This document shows, piece by piece, positions 13,313 through 21,717 of a DNA stretch of 21,717 bases. Under the pieces are notes generated by a model, which saw only the letters and a program-made list of their open reading frames with translations, made no database searches and was not told the origin of the DNA. Source of the stretch: an uncultured Nitrosomonadales bacterium (GTDB lineage Bacteria; Pseudomonadota; Gammaproteobacteria; Burkholderiales; Gallionellaceae); assembly GCA_903934275.1 (NCBI GenBank), contig CAIZNF010000184.1, forward strand, positions 1-21,717, read 5' to 3'. The position numbers were made by a program, and so were the translations under genes. The stretch's first letter is position 1. The number at the start of each line of letters is the position of its first letter.

Positions 13313-13779
13313 AAGGCATTCTTGAAAAGGGCGTTATCACCACGACGCTCGATACCATCATCAATTACACCCGCACCGGATCGCTATGGCCGATGACTTT
13401 TGGCTTGGCCTGTTGCGCGGTGGAGATGATGCATGCCGGTGCGGCCCGTTACGACTTGGATCGTTTCGGCGTAGTGTTCCGCCCCAGCCCGCGCCAGTCA
13501 GACGTGATGGTGGTGGCCGGTACGCTGTGCAACAAGATGGCGCCGGCGTTGCGCAAGGTATATGAACAGATGGCCGAGCCGCGTTGGGTGATCTCGATGG
13601 GGTCCTGCGCGAATGGCGGCGGCTATTATCACTATTCCTATTCGGTGGTGCGCGGTTGTGACCGCATAGTGCCGGTGGATGTGTATGTTCCGGGTTGCCC
13701 GCCGACAGCAGAGGCGCTGCTGTACGGTGTCATCCAGTTGCAAAACAAGATCAAACGAACCAATACCATTGCGCGTTAA
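13303..13779 (+). CDS. nuoB: NADH-quinone oxidoreductase subunit B
   Basis: NuoB holds Fe-S cluster N2, the last electron carrier before quinone in complex I. The product has 158 residues. Cluster ligands are C37 and C38 ([10 protein letters not shown]), C102 ([11 protein letters not shown]) and C132 ([15 protein letters not shown]), all present. The start at 13303 ([11 protein letters not shown]) lies inside the last codons of nuoA, a 10-base overlap that suggests translational coupling. An earlier in-frame ATG at 13282 would overlap more and lacks family sequence. Confidence 0.97.
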   Translation: MGIEGILEKGVITTTLDTIINYTRTGSLWPMTFGLACCAVEMMHAGAARYDLDRFGVVFRPSPRQSDVMVVAGTLCNKMAPALRKVYEQMAEPRWVISMGSCANGGGYYHYSYSVVRGCDRIVPVDVYVPGCPPTAEALLYGVIQLQNKIKRTNTIAR

Positions 13780-13787
13780 GGTGAATT

Positions 13788-14378
13788 ATGGCTGCTGATT
13801 TGAGTACATTGCGCACCAGTCTGACGGAATTGCTTGGCGACAAGCTGTCCAGTACGGAGGAAAGGCTGGGCGAATTGACTTTGGTGGTAACGGCTGCCGG
13901 GATGCTGGACGCACTGACGCGTTTGCGCGATGCGTCAGGTTTCGAGCAGATGATCGACCTGTGTGGCGTGGATTACTCGACCTATGGCGACGGCGCGTGG
14001 GAAGGCAGACGCTTCGCAATCGTTTATCACCTGTTATCGGTAAAACATAACGTGCGCTTGCGGGTGCGTATCTTTGCTGAGGATGACGATTTTCCGATGC
14101 TGGAATCTGTCGCGGATATCTGGTCTTGCGCAAACTGGTATGAACGCGAGGCTTTCGACCTGTATGGCATCGTGTTTACCGGGCATCCTGATTTGCGCCG
14201 CCTCCTGACCGATTACGGGTTTGTCGGTAATCCGTTCCGCAAGGATTTCCCGCTATCCGGTCATGTGGAGATGCGCTACGACCCGGAGCAGCAGCGCGTC
14301 GTATATCAGCCCGTGTCGATCGAGCCGCGTGAAGTAACGCCGCGCATTGTGCGTGAAGAAAACTACGGTTGTAATTGA
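13788..14378 (+). CDS. nuoC: NADH-quinone oxidoreductase subunit C
   Basis: NuoC is the 30-kDa peripheral-arm subunit of complex I and sits beside NuoD at the quinone site. The product has 196 residues and is not fused to NuoD, unlike in E. coli. The family signature is clear: [19 protein letters not shown], then [20 protein letters not shown] and RRLLTDYGF, then [19 protein letters not shown]. The start ATG is 8 bases after the nuoB stop, preceded by AAGGTG. nuoD starts 10 bases after its stop. Confidence 0.96.
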   Translation: MAADLSTLRTSLTELLGDKLSSTEERLGELTLVVTAAGMLDALTRLRDASGFEQMIDLCGVDYSTYGDGAWEGRRFAIVYHLLSVKHNVRLRVRIFAEDDDFPMLESVADIWSCANWYEREAFDLYGIVFTGHPDLRRLLTDYGFVGNPFRKDFPLSGHVEMRYDPEQQRVVYQPVSIEPREVTPRIVREENYGCN

Positions 14379-14388
14379 GGATGTAGTC

Positions 14389-15642
14389 ATGGCGGAGATT
14401 AAAAACTACACATTGAACTTTGGTCCGCAGCATCCCTCTGCGCACGGCGTGTTGCGCCTGGTACTGGAGCTGGATGGCGAAGTTGTCCAGCGCGCCGACC
14501 CGCACATCGGGCTGTTGCACCGCGCCACCGAGAAGCTGGCCGAACACAAAACCTATCTGCAATCTCTGCCCTACATGGACCGACTCGATTACGTTTCGAT
14601 GCTGAGCAATGAACACGCTTATGTGCTGGCAGTCGAAAAACTGACAGGCATCGAAGTCCCGTTGCGCGCCCAATATATCCGTGTGATGTATGACGAAATA
14701 ACACGCATTTTGAACCACCTGTTATGGCTGGGCGCACACGGGTTGGATATCGGTGCGATGACTGTGTTCCTGTATTGTTTCCGCGAACGCGAGGATTTGT
14801 TTGATGCCTATGAAGCGGTATCCGGTGCGCGCATGCACGCCGCCTATTATCGCCCGGGCGGCGTATACCGCGATTTGCCGGACACCATGCCGCAATATCA
14901 AGTATCGAAAATCCACAATGCCGCAGCGGTAAAGAGACTCAACGAAAACCGTCAAGGCTCGTTGCTCGACTTTCTGGAAGATTTCACCAATCGCTTCCCC
15001 ACCTATGTGGATGAGTATGAGACGCTGCTGACCGACAGCCGCATCTGGAAGCAGCGCACAGTCGGCATCGGCGTGGTTACGCCGGAGCGCGCATTGGCGA
15101 TGGGCTTTACCGGTGCGATGCTGCGCGGTTCCGGTGTGGAATGGGATTTGCGTAAAAAACAACCTTATGAAGTCTATGATCGTATCGATTTCGATATTCC
15201 GGTTGGCACCAATGGCGACTCATATGACCGTTATCTGGTGCGCGTCGAAGAGTTGCGCCAGTCCAACCGCATCATCAAACAATGTATCTCTTGGTTGCGT
15301 GACAACCCAGGCCCGGTGATGTCGGGCAACCTCAAGTTCTCTCCCCCCAAGCGCGAAGCGATGAAGCAAAATATGGAAGAATTGATCCATCACTTCAAGC
15401 TATTCACCGAAGGGATGCATGTGCCGGTAGGCGAAGCCTATGCGGCGGTGGAACATCCTAAAGGTGAGTTTGGCATTTACCTGATTTCCGACGGCGCGAA
15501 CAAACCTTATCGCATGAAAATTCGTGCGCCCGGTTTTGCCCATATGGCCGGTCTGGACGAGATGGTGCGTGGCCATATGATTGCTGACGTGGTGACTATT
15601 CTCGGCACGCAGGATATAGTTTTTGGTGAAGTTGACCGTTAA
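14389..15642 (+). CDS. nuoD: NADH-quinone oxidoreductase subunit D
   Basis: NuoD is the 49-kDa subunit forming most of the quinone-binding pocket of complex I; it is related to the large subunit of NiFe hydrogenases. The product has 417 residues. Landmarks are [20 protein letters not shown] near the N-terminus, [37 protein letters not shown], and the C-terminus DIVFGEVDR. The ATG at 14389 follows TTGAGGATG. An upstream frame from 14347 overlaps nuoC and has no conserved residues, so it is rejected. Confidence 0.97.
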   Translation: MAEIKNYTLNFGPQHPSAHGVLRLVLELDGEVVQRADPHIGLLHRATEKLAEHKTYLQSLPYMDRLDYVSMLSNEHAYVLAVEKLTGIEVPLRAQYIRVMYDEITRILNHLLWLGAHGLDIGAMTVFLYCFREREDLFDAYEAVSGARMHAAYYRPGGVYRDLPDTMPQYQVSKIHNAAAVKRLNENRQGSLLDFLEDFTNRFPTYVDEYETLLTDSRIWKQRTVGIGVVTPERALAMGFTGAMLRGSGVEWDLRKKQPYEVYDRIDFDIPVGTNGDSYDRYLVRVEELRQSNRIIKQCISWLRDNPGPVMSGNLKFSPPKREAMKQNMEELIHHFKLFTEGMHVPVGEAYAAVEHPKGEFGIYLISDGANKPYRMKIRAPGFAHMAGLDEMVRGHMIADVVTILGTQDIVFGEVDR

Positions 15643-15654
15643 AGGGTGTCACAA

Positions 15655-16134
15655 ATGTTATCCGAACAAATTCAGGCCAAAATCAACCGCGAGTTGAAAA
15701 AATATCCGGCTGACCAGAAGCAGTCTGCGGTGATGTCCGCGTTGCGTTTTGTGCAGGACGAAAAGGGCTGGATTCCTACCGACGATATAGCGGATGTCGC
15801 GGCTTATCTCGGAATGCCGAAAATGGCGGTTTATGAAGTGGCGACCTTCTACCACATGTACAACCTCAAACCGATGGGCAAGCATACCCTCACCGTGTGT
15901 ACCAACCTGCCCTGCATGTTGGGCGGATCGGAAGATACCGTAGCTTATCTTAAATCCAAGCTGGGTATTGGCCTGGGAGAGGTGACGGCGGATGGAAAGT
16001 ACGGCCTGCGCGAAGGTGAGTGCATGGGAGCATGCAAAGATGCGCCGCTGTTTACCGTGGACAATAAGAAACTTTGCGGACGGTTGAACAAAGAGAAGAT
16101 CGATCAAATTTTGGCGGGATTGGACCAATCATGA
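15655..16134 (+). CDS. nuoE: NADH-quinone oxidoreductase subunit E
   Basis: NuoE is the 24-kDa subunit carrying the [2Fe-2S] cluster N1a in the NADH-dehydrogenase module. The product has 159 residues. Cluster ligands are C82 and C87 (CTNLPC) and C123 and C127 (GECMGAC). ATFYHMYNLKPMGKHTL is the conserved block before them. I prefer the ATG at 15655, 6 bases after AAAGGGTG; a GTG at 15646 inside that site would add only three residues. Its TGA stop overlaps the ATG of a 19-codon mini-ORF that leads to nuoF. Confidence 0.96.
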   Translation: MLSEQIQAKINRELKKYPADQKQSAVMSALRFVQDEKGWIPTDDIADVAAYLGMPKMAVYEVATFYHMYNLKPMGKHTLTVCTNLPCMLGGSEDTVAYLKSKLGIGLGEVTADGKYGLREGECMGACKDAPLFTVDNKKLCGRLNKEKIDQILAGLDQS

Positions 16135-16190
16135 ATACCACTGGCATGAGAGGCCCAGATAAATTAATGAAAGGCTCAGGTAAATTATGA
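16131..16190 (+). CDS. 19-codon mini-ORF bridging nuoE and nuoF
   Basis: ATG at 16131 overlaps the nuoE stop (ATGA). The frame reads [19 protein letters not shown], and its TGA (16188-16190) overlaps the nuoF ATG at 16187 (again ATGA). The peptide has no known family and part of it ([14 protein letters not shown]) derives from the tandem repeat. Whether it is translated is unknown, but both overlaps would allow ribosomes to pass from nuoE through it to nuoF. Confidence 0.4.
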   Translation: MNTTGMRGPDKLMKGSGKL

Positions 16191-16200
16191 GAGGCCCAGT
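16146..16200 (+). repeat. Threefold tandem repeat of the nuoF start region
   Basis: Units begin at 16146 (ATGAGAGGCCCAGATAAATT), 16167 (ATGAAAGGCTCAGGTAAATT) and 16187 (ATGAGAGGCCCAGTCATTT). The first two are 21 and 20 bases long, a total offset of 41 bases, which is not a multiple of three. Units 1 and 3 share their first 13 bases exactly. Unit 3 is the real start of nuoF. Confidence 0.8.
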
Positions 16201-17452
16201 CATTTATACCACGCTGGATTTCGACCAGCCTTGGACGCTGGAAAATTATCTCAAGGTCGGCGGTTACCAGGCGTTGCGCAAGGTGCTGACCGAAAAAATG
16301 ACCCCGGATGCGATCATCGCCGAGGTCAAGCTGTCCGCGTTGCGCGGGCGCGGTGGTGCGGGTTTCCCGACCGGGTTGAAGTGGAGTTTCATGCCCAAGA
16401 ATTACAATGGAGATAAATACATCGTCTGCAATTCGGATGAAGGCGAACCGGGTACTTGCAAGGATTGGGATATCTTGCGCTATAACCCGCATTTGCTCAT
16501 CGAGGGCATGGCGATTGGTGCCTACGCGATGGGGGTCAAGACCGGGTACAACTACATTCATGGCGAAATTTTCGAAGCCTATGAACGTATGGAAGAAGCC
16601 TGCGAAACCGCGCGTGTCGCCGGGTATCTGGGCGACAACATTCTGGGCACGGATTTTTGTTTCGACCTGCACAACCACCTGGGTTATGGTGCATATATTT
16701 GCGGCGAAGAAACGGCCTTGCTGGAGTCTATCGAAGGCAAGAAAGGCCAGCCGCGCTACAAGCCTCCTTTCCCCGCGACCTTTGGCCTGTATGGCAAACC
16801 GACCACCATCAACAACACTGAAACCTTTGCCAGCATCCCTTACATTATCCGCGAGGGCGGGCAGAAATTTCTGGAATTGGGCAAGCCCAACAACGGCGGA
16901 ACGAAATTATTTTCCGTGTCCGGCCATGTGAACAACCCCGGTAATTTTGAGTTGCCGATGGGAACGCCGTTCAGCAAATTGCTGGAATTGGCGGGTGGCG
17001 TGCGCACTGGCCACACGTTAAAGGCGGTAATCCCCGGTGGCTCGTCGATGCCGGTGTTGCCTGGCGAAACCATGATGGATTTGACTATGGACTACGACTC
17101 CATATCCAGAGCGGGATCCAGCCTGGGTAGCGGTGCGGTGATCGTGATGGACGAGACGACCTGCATGGTGCGCGCGCTGGAGCGGTTGTCTTATTTCTAC
17201 CATGAGGAATCCTGCGGCCAATGTACTCCTTGCCGCGAGGGAAGCGGCTGGCTGTATCGTATTGTGCATCGCATCGAGCATGGCGAAGGGCGCAAGGAAG
17301 ACCTGGATTTGCTGTTGAGTGTATGCGACAACCTAGCCGGGCGCACCATTTGTGCTCTGGGTGAGGCATCGGTCTGGCCGGTGCAGGGGATGCTCAGGCA
17401 TTTTCGAGACGAATTTGAATATCACATCGAACACAAGCGCTGCTTGGTGTAA
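16187..17452 (+). CDS. nuoF: NADH-quinone oxidoreductase subunit F
   Basis: NuoF is the 51-kDa subunit that binds NADH and FMN and carries Fe-S cluster N3. The product has 421 residues. The glycine-rich nucleotide loop is [14 protein letters not shown] (53-66), followed by [13 protein letters not shown] and [20 protein letters not shown] (FMN/NADH region). The [4Fe-4S] ligands are C343, C346 and C349 ([11 protein letters not shown]) and C389 (TICALGE). The start at 16187 is the third copy of a repeated ATG-containing unit; its ribosome binding site is modest (CAGG 7 bases upstream), so translation may depend on coupling. A 162-base gap with a miniature element separates it from nuoG. Confidence 0.96.
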   Translation: MRGPVIYTTLDFDQPWTLENYLKVGGYQALRKVLTEKMTPDAIIAEVKLSALRGRGGAGFPTGLKWSFMPKNYNGDKYIVCNSDEGEPGTCKDWDILRYNPHLLIEGMAIGAYAMGVKTGYNYIHGEIFEAYERMEEACETARVAGYLGDNILGTDFCFDLHNHLGYGAYICGEETALLESIEGKKGQPRYKPPFPATFGLYGKPTTINNTETFASIPYIIREGGQKFLELGKPNNGGTKLFSVSGHVNNPGNFELPMGTPFSKLLELAGGVRTGHTLKAVIPGGSSMPVLPGETMMDLTMDYDSISRAGSSLGSGAVIVMDETTCMVRALERLSYFYHEESCGQCTPCREGSGWLYRIVHRIEHGEGRKEDLDLLLSVCDNLAGRTICALGEASVWPVQGMLRHFRDEFEYHIEHKRCLV

Positions 17453-17472
17453 CACGGATAATGTTAGCAATG

Positions 17473-17611
17473 GGAACCTCTAAAAATTCAGAGTTCGCCC
17501 AAATGCAAGGCGCGGGAAAAATTTCGCCGCGCCGCATGTGGTTTATATGTAAGCAAGAAATTTTTTCTGCAACGCAGCAGTTGGGATGAAATCTGGGTTT
17601 TTAAAGGTTCA
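17473..17611. mobile_element. MITE-like miniature inverted-repeat element between nuoF and nuoG
   Basis: GGAACCTCTAAAAATTCAGA (17473-17492) is matched at 16 of 20 positions by the reverse complement of 17592-17611 (TGAACCTTTAAAAACCCAGA). The 139-bp interior has no gene. It contains GGCGCG (17509-17514) mirrored by CGCGCC (17528-17533) around an A/T-rich loop. No clear target-site duplication is visible. The right terminal repeat ends 3 bases before the nuoG ATG and contains AAAGG, the only ribosome binding site candidate for nuoG. Confidence 0.6.
17603..17607 (+). promoter_or_regulatory. Ribosome binding site of nuoG, within the MITE-like terminal repeat
   Basis: AAAGG lies 7 bases before the nuoG ATG at 17615. 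It belongs to the right inverted repeat of the element at 17473-17611, so the element seems to have replaced or created the translation signal. Confidence 0.5.
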
Positions 17612-17614
17612 CTA

Positions 17615-19987
17615 ATGATCAATATTGAAATTGACGGCAAACAGGTTGAAACCGAGAACGGTTCCACAGTGATGGATGCAGCGCAAAAAGCGGGCGTTCA
17701 TATTCCTCATTTTTGCTATCACAAGAAACTGTCCATCGCGGCCAGCTGCCGCATGTGTCTGGTCGAGGTGGAAAAGGCACCCAAGCCGCTGCCCGCCTGC
17801 GCGACACCAGCTACTGAGGGCATGAAAGTCCACACTCATTCCGAGAAGGTGGTCAAGGCGCAACAGGGTGTAATGGAGTTCCTGTTGATTAACCATCCGC
17901 TGGATTGCCCGGTTTGCGACCAGGGCGGCGAATGCCAGTTGCAGGATGTGGCGATGGGTTACGGCGCGACGGCATCGCGCTACAACGAAGAAAAACGCAT
18001 CGTGATGCAAAAGGATATCGGCCCGCTGATTTCCACCAGAGAAATGAGCCGCTGTATCCAGTGTACCCGCTGTGTGCGCTTCGGGCAGGAAATCGCCGGT
18101 AAAATGGAGCTGGGTATGGCTTACCGTGGCGAGCACGCACAGATCATGAGCTTCGTGGATAGCTCGGTGGATTCCGAGTTGTCCGGCAATATGATCGACC
18201 TGTGCCCGGTCGGCGCATTGACCAGCAAGCCGTTCCGCTATTCGGCGCGCAGTTGGGAATTGTCGCGGCGCAAGTCGGTCAGCCCGCATGATGGACTGGG
18301 TTCCAATCTGGCGGTGCAAGTAAAAAACAACAAGGTGCTGCGCGTCACGCCTATCGAAAACGAAGCCGTCAACGAATGCTGGATTTCTGATAAGGATCGT
18401 TTTAGCTATGAAGGGCTGAATTCGCCGGAACGGCTGACTAAACCGATGCTCAAGCAGGACGGCAAGTGGCTGGAAGTCGAATGGCAGGCCGCACTCGAAT
18501 ATGTGGCGAATGGTCTGCGCTGTATTGCTAAAGATAGTGGGTTTGAGCAGGTTGCCGCACTGGCAACGCCGCACAGTACGCTGGAAGAGCTCTATCTGTT
18601 GCAAAAACTGATGCGCGGCTTGGGCAGCGGCAATGTGGATTTTCGTCTGCGTCAGTCAGATTTTTCTTCGGATGGCAAACAGCAAGGCGCACCGTGGCTG
18701 GGCATGCCGGTTGCCGACATCAATACCCGCGACCGCTTGCTGATCGTCGGCAGTTTCCTGCGCAAGGATCACCCCCTGCTGGCGCAACGTGTGCGCCAGG
18801 CCGTCAAGCGCGGCGCTCAGGCCAATATTGTGCATACCAGCGATGATGATCTGCTGATGCCAGTCGCCAATAAAGCCATCGTCGCGCCGAGCGAGTTGGT
18901 GAATATGCTGGCGCAGATTCTAAAGGTGCTGGCTACAGAAAAAAAGATGACACCAGATGCAGCCGTGCAAAGTGTGGAAGTGGGCAGTGTCGCCGCTGCT
19001 ATCGCCAAGAGCATGGCAAGCGGCGAACATGCCGCAGTATTGCTGGGCAATTTTGCGCAACAACATCCGCAAGCCACCCAAATTGCATTGTTGGCGGAAC
19101 GGATCGCCGCACTGTGCGGCGCAAAATTCGGTTTTCTCGGTGAGGCGGCCAATAGCGTCGGCGGTTATCTCGCCGGTGCGGCGCCATTCGGCGGCAGTGT
19201 GCAGGGCATGAACGCCGCACAGATGCTGATGTCGCCACGCAAGGCATACATCCTGCTGAATGTCGAGCCGGAACTGGATATGCACGACCCGCAGCAGGCG
19301 ATGGCTGCGGTGCGCGCTGCCGATATGGTGGTGGCGCTTTCAGCCTACAAACATCACGCGACCGAGTATGCCGACGTGCTGTTGCCCATCGCGCCGTTCA
19401 CTGAAACCTCCGGTACATTTATTAACACGGAAGGTCTCGCACAAAGCTTCAAGGGAGCGGTGAAGCCGCTTGGCGAAGCGCGCCCGGCCTGGAAAGTATT
19501 GCGCGTATTGGGCAATATGCTCGGTGTACAAGGCTTTGATTACGACTCCAGCGATGAAGTGCGCGATGAAGTGCTGTCCGGTAAAAATATAGCTGACAGA
19601 CTGAACAATCATATTGAAGATACCCATGTAGGGTCGGATTCATCCGGCCAAGACGTGCGAATGAATTCGCACCTACAACGTGTCGCAGATGTGCCGATCT
19701 ATTCCGCCGATGCGATAGTGCGCCGCGCTGTATCCCTGCAAAAAACGCACGATGCTGCGACCCCATGCGTGACACTGCACAGTAGTGAACTGCAAAAACT
19801 AGGTGTGAAATCCGGCGACACCGTCAAAGTTAGCCAGGGCAACGCCAGCGTGAGCTTGACTGTGCAAGCGAATGACCTGCAACCGACGCGCACCGCGCGA
19901 GTGGCGGCGGGTCATCCGGCTACGGCCGAACTCGGCGCGATGTTTGGAACAATCACTGTGGAACCGATAACTGGGGAACGGGCATGA
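17615..19987 (+). CDS. nuoG: NADH-quinone oxidoreductase subunit G
   Basis: NuoG is the 75-kDa peripheral subunit that relays electrons from NuoF through several Fe-S clusters. The product has 790 residues. The N-terminal [2Fe-2S] domain has C34, C45, C48 and C62. [18 protein letters not shown] follows, for the His/Cys-ligated cluster, then [10 protein letters not shown] with a later cysteine in [15 protein letters not shown] for a [4Fe-4S] cluster. The remainder is a molybdopterin-oxidoreductase-like domain (SPERLTKPM, then residues to about 660), without a catalytic role in complex I. Residues about 671-688 ([18 protein letters not shown]) are encoded by a REP-like palindrome read in frame. 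The C-terminus ([19 protein letters not shown]) is the usual beta-barrel end. The TGA overlaps the nuoH ATG. Confidence 0.95.
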   Translation: MINIEIDGKQVETENGSTVMDAAQKAGVHIPHFCYHKKLSIAASCRMCLVEVEKAPKPLPACATPATEGMKVHTHSEKVVKAQQGVMEFLLINHPLDCPVCDQGGECQLQDVAMGYGATASRYNEEKRIVMQKDIGPLISTREMSRCIQCTRCVRFGQEIAGKMELGMAYRGEHAQIMSFVDSSVDSELSGNMIDLCPVGALTSKPFRYSARSWELSRRKSVSPHDGLGSNLAVQVKNNKVLRVTPIENEAVNECWISDKDRFSYEGLNSPERLTKPMLKQDGKWLEVEWQAALEYVANGLRCIAKDSGFEQVAALATPHSTLEELYLLQKLMRGLGSGNVDFRLRQSDFSSDGKQQGAPWLGMPVADINTRDRLLIVGSFLRKDHPLLAQRVRQAVKRGAQANIVHTSDDDLLMPVANKAIVAPSELVNMLAQILKVLATEKKMTPDAAVQSVEVGSVAAAIAKSMASGEHAAVLLGNFAQQHPQATQIALLAERIAALCGAKFGFLGEAANSVGGYLAGAAPFGGSVQGMNAAQMLMSPRKAYILLNVEPELDMHDPQQAMAAVRAADMVVALSAYKHHATEYADVLLPIAPFTETSGTFINTEGLAQSFKGAVKPLGEARPAWKVLRVLGNMLGVQGFDYDSSDEVRDEVLSGKNIADRLNNHIEDTHVGSDSSGQDVRMNSHLQRVADVPIYSADAIVRRAVSLQKTHDAATPCVTLHSSELQKLGVKSGDTVKVSQGNASVSLTVQANDLQPTRTARVAAGHPATAELGAMFGTITVEPITGERA
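19627..19677. repeat. REP-like double-hairpin palindrome inside nuoG
   Basis: TGTAGG (19627-19632) is mirrored by CCTACA (19672-19677). Inside are GGTCGGAT-TC-ATCCGGCC (one mispair) and the perfect GTGCGAAT-GA-ATTCGCAC. The total is 51 bases, exactly 17 codons, so the nuoG frame is kept and no stop arises. The design matches the intergenic element at 9818-9881. Confidence 0.8.
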
Positions 19988-21024
19988 TGGAGCTGCTGCA
20001 AATGCTGCAACAGGCCGGGCAAGAGTTGCTCGGCCCGGCTTGGATGCCGATCTGGACAATAGTAAAGATCATGGTCATCACGGTACCGATCATGCTTTCG
20101 GTCGCCTATCTGACGCTGGCGGAACGCAAAGTGATCGGCTACATGCAAATCCGCATCGGCCCGAATCGCGTTGGACCTTATGGATTGATACAACCGCTTG
20201 CCGATGGTCTGAAATTGCTATTCAAGGAAATTATCATTCCAACCGGCTCGAACAAGTTTTTGTTCATTGCCGCGCCAATTTTGGGGCTGGCGCCAGCTCT
20301 GGCGGCCTGGGCGGCGATGCAGTTCAGCAACGAGATGGTGCTGACCAATATCAATGCCGGGCTGCTGTATATTCTGGCAATGACATCGTTGTCGGTGTAC
20401 GGCATTATCATCGCCGGTTGGGCATCCAACTCCAAGTATGCTTTCATCGGTGCGGTGCGCTCCGTCGCGCAGATTGTCTCGTATGAAATCGCCATGGGTT
20501 TTGCGCTGGTGTGCGTGCTGATGGCTTCACAAAGCATGAACTTGGGCGACATCGTGCGCGGCCAGCAAAGTAGTGCAGGGCTGTTTGGCTGGTACTTTAT
20601 TCCCCTGTTCCCCATGTTTCTTGTGTATCTAATTTCCGGTGTGGCGGAAACCAATCGCGCGCCGTTTGATATGGCAGAAGGCGAGTCTGAAATCGTCGCA
20701 GGCTTCCATGTGGAGTATTCCGGCATGGCGTTTGCGATGTTCTTCTTGGCCGAATACGCCAACATGATTTTGATTTCTTTCCTCACCTCGATATTGTTTC
20801 TGGGCGGCTGGCTGTCACCGGTGCCGTTCCTGCCGGATAGCTTCTTCTGGCTGCTGGGCAAGGCTTCCTTCTTCTTGTTCCTGTTCCTGTGGTTACGCGC
20901 GACTTTCCCGCGTTATCGCTACGACCAGTTGATGAGGCTTGGCTGGAAAGTATTCATTCCGCTCACTATCATTTGGGTGGTGGTGGTTGCCGTGTGGATG
21001 CAAACCCCGCTGTGGATTTGGTAG
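19984..21024 (+). CDS. nuoH: NADH-quinone oxidoreductase subunit H
   Basis: NuoH is the membrane subunit that joins the peripheral and membrane arms of complex I and lines the quinone tunnel. The product has 346 residues with about eight hydrophobic segments. Conserved loops are [20 protein letters not shown], followed by [16 protein letters not shown], then [20 protein letters not shown] with FHVEYSGM, and [18 protein letters not shown] near the C-terminus. The ATG at 19984 overlaps the nuoG stop (ATGA). A second ATG follows directly at 19987, so the exact start is uncertain by one codon. Confidence 0.96.
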   Translation: MMELLQMLQQAGQELLGPAWMPIWTIVKIMVITVPIMLSVAYLTLAERKVIGYMQIRIGPNRVGPYGLIQPLADGLKLLFKEIIIPTGSNKFLFIAAPILGLAPALAAWAAMQFSNEMVLTNINAGLLYILAMTSLSVYGIIIAGWASNSKYAFIGAVRSVAQIVSYEIAMGFALVCVLMASQSMNLGDIVRGQQSSAGLFGWYFIPLFPMFLVYLISGVAETNRAPFDMAEGESEIVAGFHVEYSGMAFAMFFLAEYANMILISFLTSILFLGGWLSPVPFLPDSFFWLLGKASFFLFLFLWLRATFPRYRYDQLMRLGWKVFIPLTIIWVVVVAVWMQTPLWIW

Positions 21025-21039
21025 GCGGAGAAAATAACT

Positions 21040-21528
21040 ATGGAAACAATCAAAAATTTCTTCAAAACCTTCCTGCTCTACGAGTTGGTCAAGGGTATGG
21101 CGTTGACTGGGCGGTATTTCTTCGCGCGCAAAATTACCGTGCAGTATCCCGAAGAGAAGACCCCACAGGGTTTTCGCTTTCGCGGTCTGCATGCGCAACG
21201 TCGCTACGCCAATGGCGAGGAGCGCTGCATCGGCTGCAAACTGTGTGAGGCGATCTGCCCGGCAATGGCCATTAAAATCGAGCTGGCTGAACGCGAGGAC
21301 GGTACGCGCCGCACCACGCAATACGATATTGATTTGACCAAGTGCATTTTTTGCGGCTTTTGTGAGGAGTCCTGCCCGGTGGACGCAATTGTGGAAACCC
21401 GTGTGTTTGAGTATCACGGCGAAAAGCGCGGCGACTTGTATTACACCAAGCCAATGCTGCTGGCGAATGGCGATAAACATGAAGAGCAGATTGCCAAGGA
21501 TCGTGCGGCGGATGCAAAGTATAGATAG
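21040..21528 (+). CDS. nuoI: NADH-quinone oxidoreductase subunit I
   Basis: NuoI is the 23-kDa ferredoxin-like subunit holding two [4Fe-4S] clusters (N6a and N6b) that pass electrons to N2 in NuoB. The product has 162 residues. Ligands are C63, C66, C69 and C73 ([12 protein letters not shown]) and C102, C105, C108 and C112 ([12 protein letters not shown]). The N-terminal amphipathic part ([20 protein letters not shown]) contacts the membrane arm. The start ATG follows GGCGGAG, 15 bases after the nuoH stop. A structured 97-base gap separates it from nuoJ. Confidence 0.97.
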   Translation: METIKNFFKTFLLYELVKGMALTGRYFFARKITVQYPEEKTPQGFRFRGLHAQRRYANGEERCIGCKLCEAICPAMAIKIELAEREDGTRRTTQYDIDLTKCIFCGFCEESCPVDAIVETRVFEYHGEKRGDLYYTKPMLLANGDKHEEQIAKDRAADAKYR

Positions 21529-21553
21529 TAGGGCGTGGAAAGCAGGATGTGGG

Positions 21554-21598
21554 GGAGTGGTGTTTCCCACCTCCTACTGAGGTGCGCAGCACCGCTCC
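21554..21598. repeat. Nested hairpins in the nuoI-nuoJ gap
   Basis: An inner perfect stem, CACCTC (21568-21573) and GAGGTG (21579-21584), lies within an outer imperfect pair, GGAGTGGTG (21554-21562) and CACCGCTCC (21590-21598, one mismatch). No T-run follows, so it is more likely a repeat or mRNA stability element than a terminator. Confidence 0.45.
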
Positions 21599-21625
21599 AC
21601 TTACTACTTACAAGAGGATGAATTT

Positions 21626-21717
21626 ATGAATTTTGAGACCATCATGTTTTATGCGTTTTCCGCGATGATCGTGTTTGCGGGATTGCGCGTAATCACCGCG
21701 CGCAACCCGGTGCATGC
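21626..21717 (+). CDS. nuoJ: NADH-quinone oxidoreductase subunit J, 3' part outside window
   Basis: The last 92 bases encode MNFETIMFYAFSAMIVFAGL followed by RVITARNPVH, the typical N-terminus of NuoJ, a membrane subunit of complex I with a first hydrophobic helix at about residues 5-22. AGAGG (21613-21617) lies 8 bases before the ATG. The position after nuoI fits the standard operon order. The rest of the gene and presumably nuoK to nuoN lie beyond the window. Confidence 0.92.
   Translation, partial: MNFETIMFYAFSAMIVFAGLRVITARNPVH

Noticed and set aside
17615..18604. 330-codon open frame antisense to nuoG
   Set aside because: The plus strand encodes all cluster-binding motifs of NuoG; the antisense frame has none of its own.

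Overview
The window looks like chromosomal DNA of a betaproteobacterium, probably of the Nitrosomonadales/Gallionellaceae type. This is inferred from protein style, the order tpiA-secG-tRNA-Leu(GAG)-nuoA, separate nuoC and nuoD genes, and an rluC/rne divergent pair. No database search was possible.

Layout. (1) 1-687: the 3' part of rlmM (23S rRNA C2498 methyltransferase), cut by the window edge. (2) 688-1320: a gene-free mosaic of palindromic repeats, then the upstream region of a type IV restriction operon. (3) 1321-4222: mcrB-mcrC. McrB carries an Mrr_N-like winged helix and an EVE-like reader domain in front of the McrB AAA+ GTPase; McrC has the nuclease motif. (4) 4345-4581 (-): an orphan VapB-type antitoxin whose toxin gene seems to have been cut off after its start. 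(5) 4692-5654 (-) rluC, diverging from 6142-8706 (+) rne across a 487-bp leader region. (6) 8726-10062: a scrap zone with the rne terminator, a 5' remnant of a group II intron just after it, a decayed ISNCY-type transposase, the 3' end of an unknown minus-strand gene with its own terminator, and a REP-like palindrome. (7) 10063-10791: an exported pentapeptide-repeat protein. (8) 10889-11475: a mazE/mazF-like toxin-antitoxin pair with an operator-like palindrome over its promoter. (9) 11553-12838: tpiA, secG and tRNA-Leu(GAG). (10) 12956-21717: the respiratory complex I operon nuoA-B-C-D-E-F-G-H-I and the start of nuoJ, where the window ends.

How it works together. Most genes are housekeeping: rRNA modification (rlmM, rluC), RNA decay (rne), glycolysis (tpiA), protein export (secG) and NADH:quinone oxidoreductase (nuo). 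The accessory genes (mcrBC, vapB, mazEF) sit between these blocks, next to debris of mobile elements.

The most unusual signals are small repeats placed inside or against core genes. A REP-like palindrome is read in frame within nuoG. A miniature inverted-repeat element lies between nuoF and nuoG and appears to supply the nuoG ribosome binding site. The nuoF start region is duplicated and has produced a 19-codon mini-ORF coupled to both nuoE and nuoF. Generic repeats also form part of the coding sequence of rlmM and of the pentapeptide-repeat protein. I see no CRISPR array, rRNA gene, prophage or clearly new multi-gene system.
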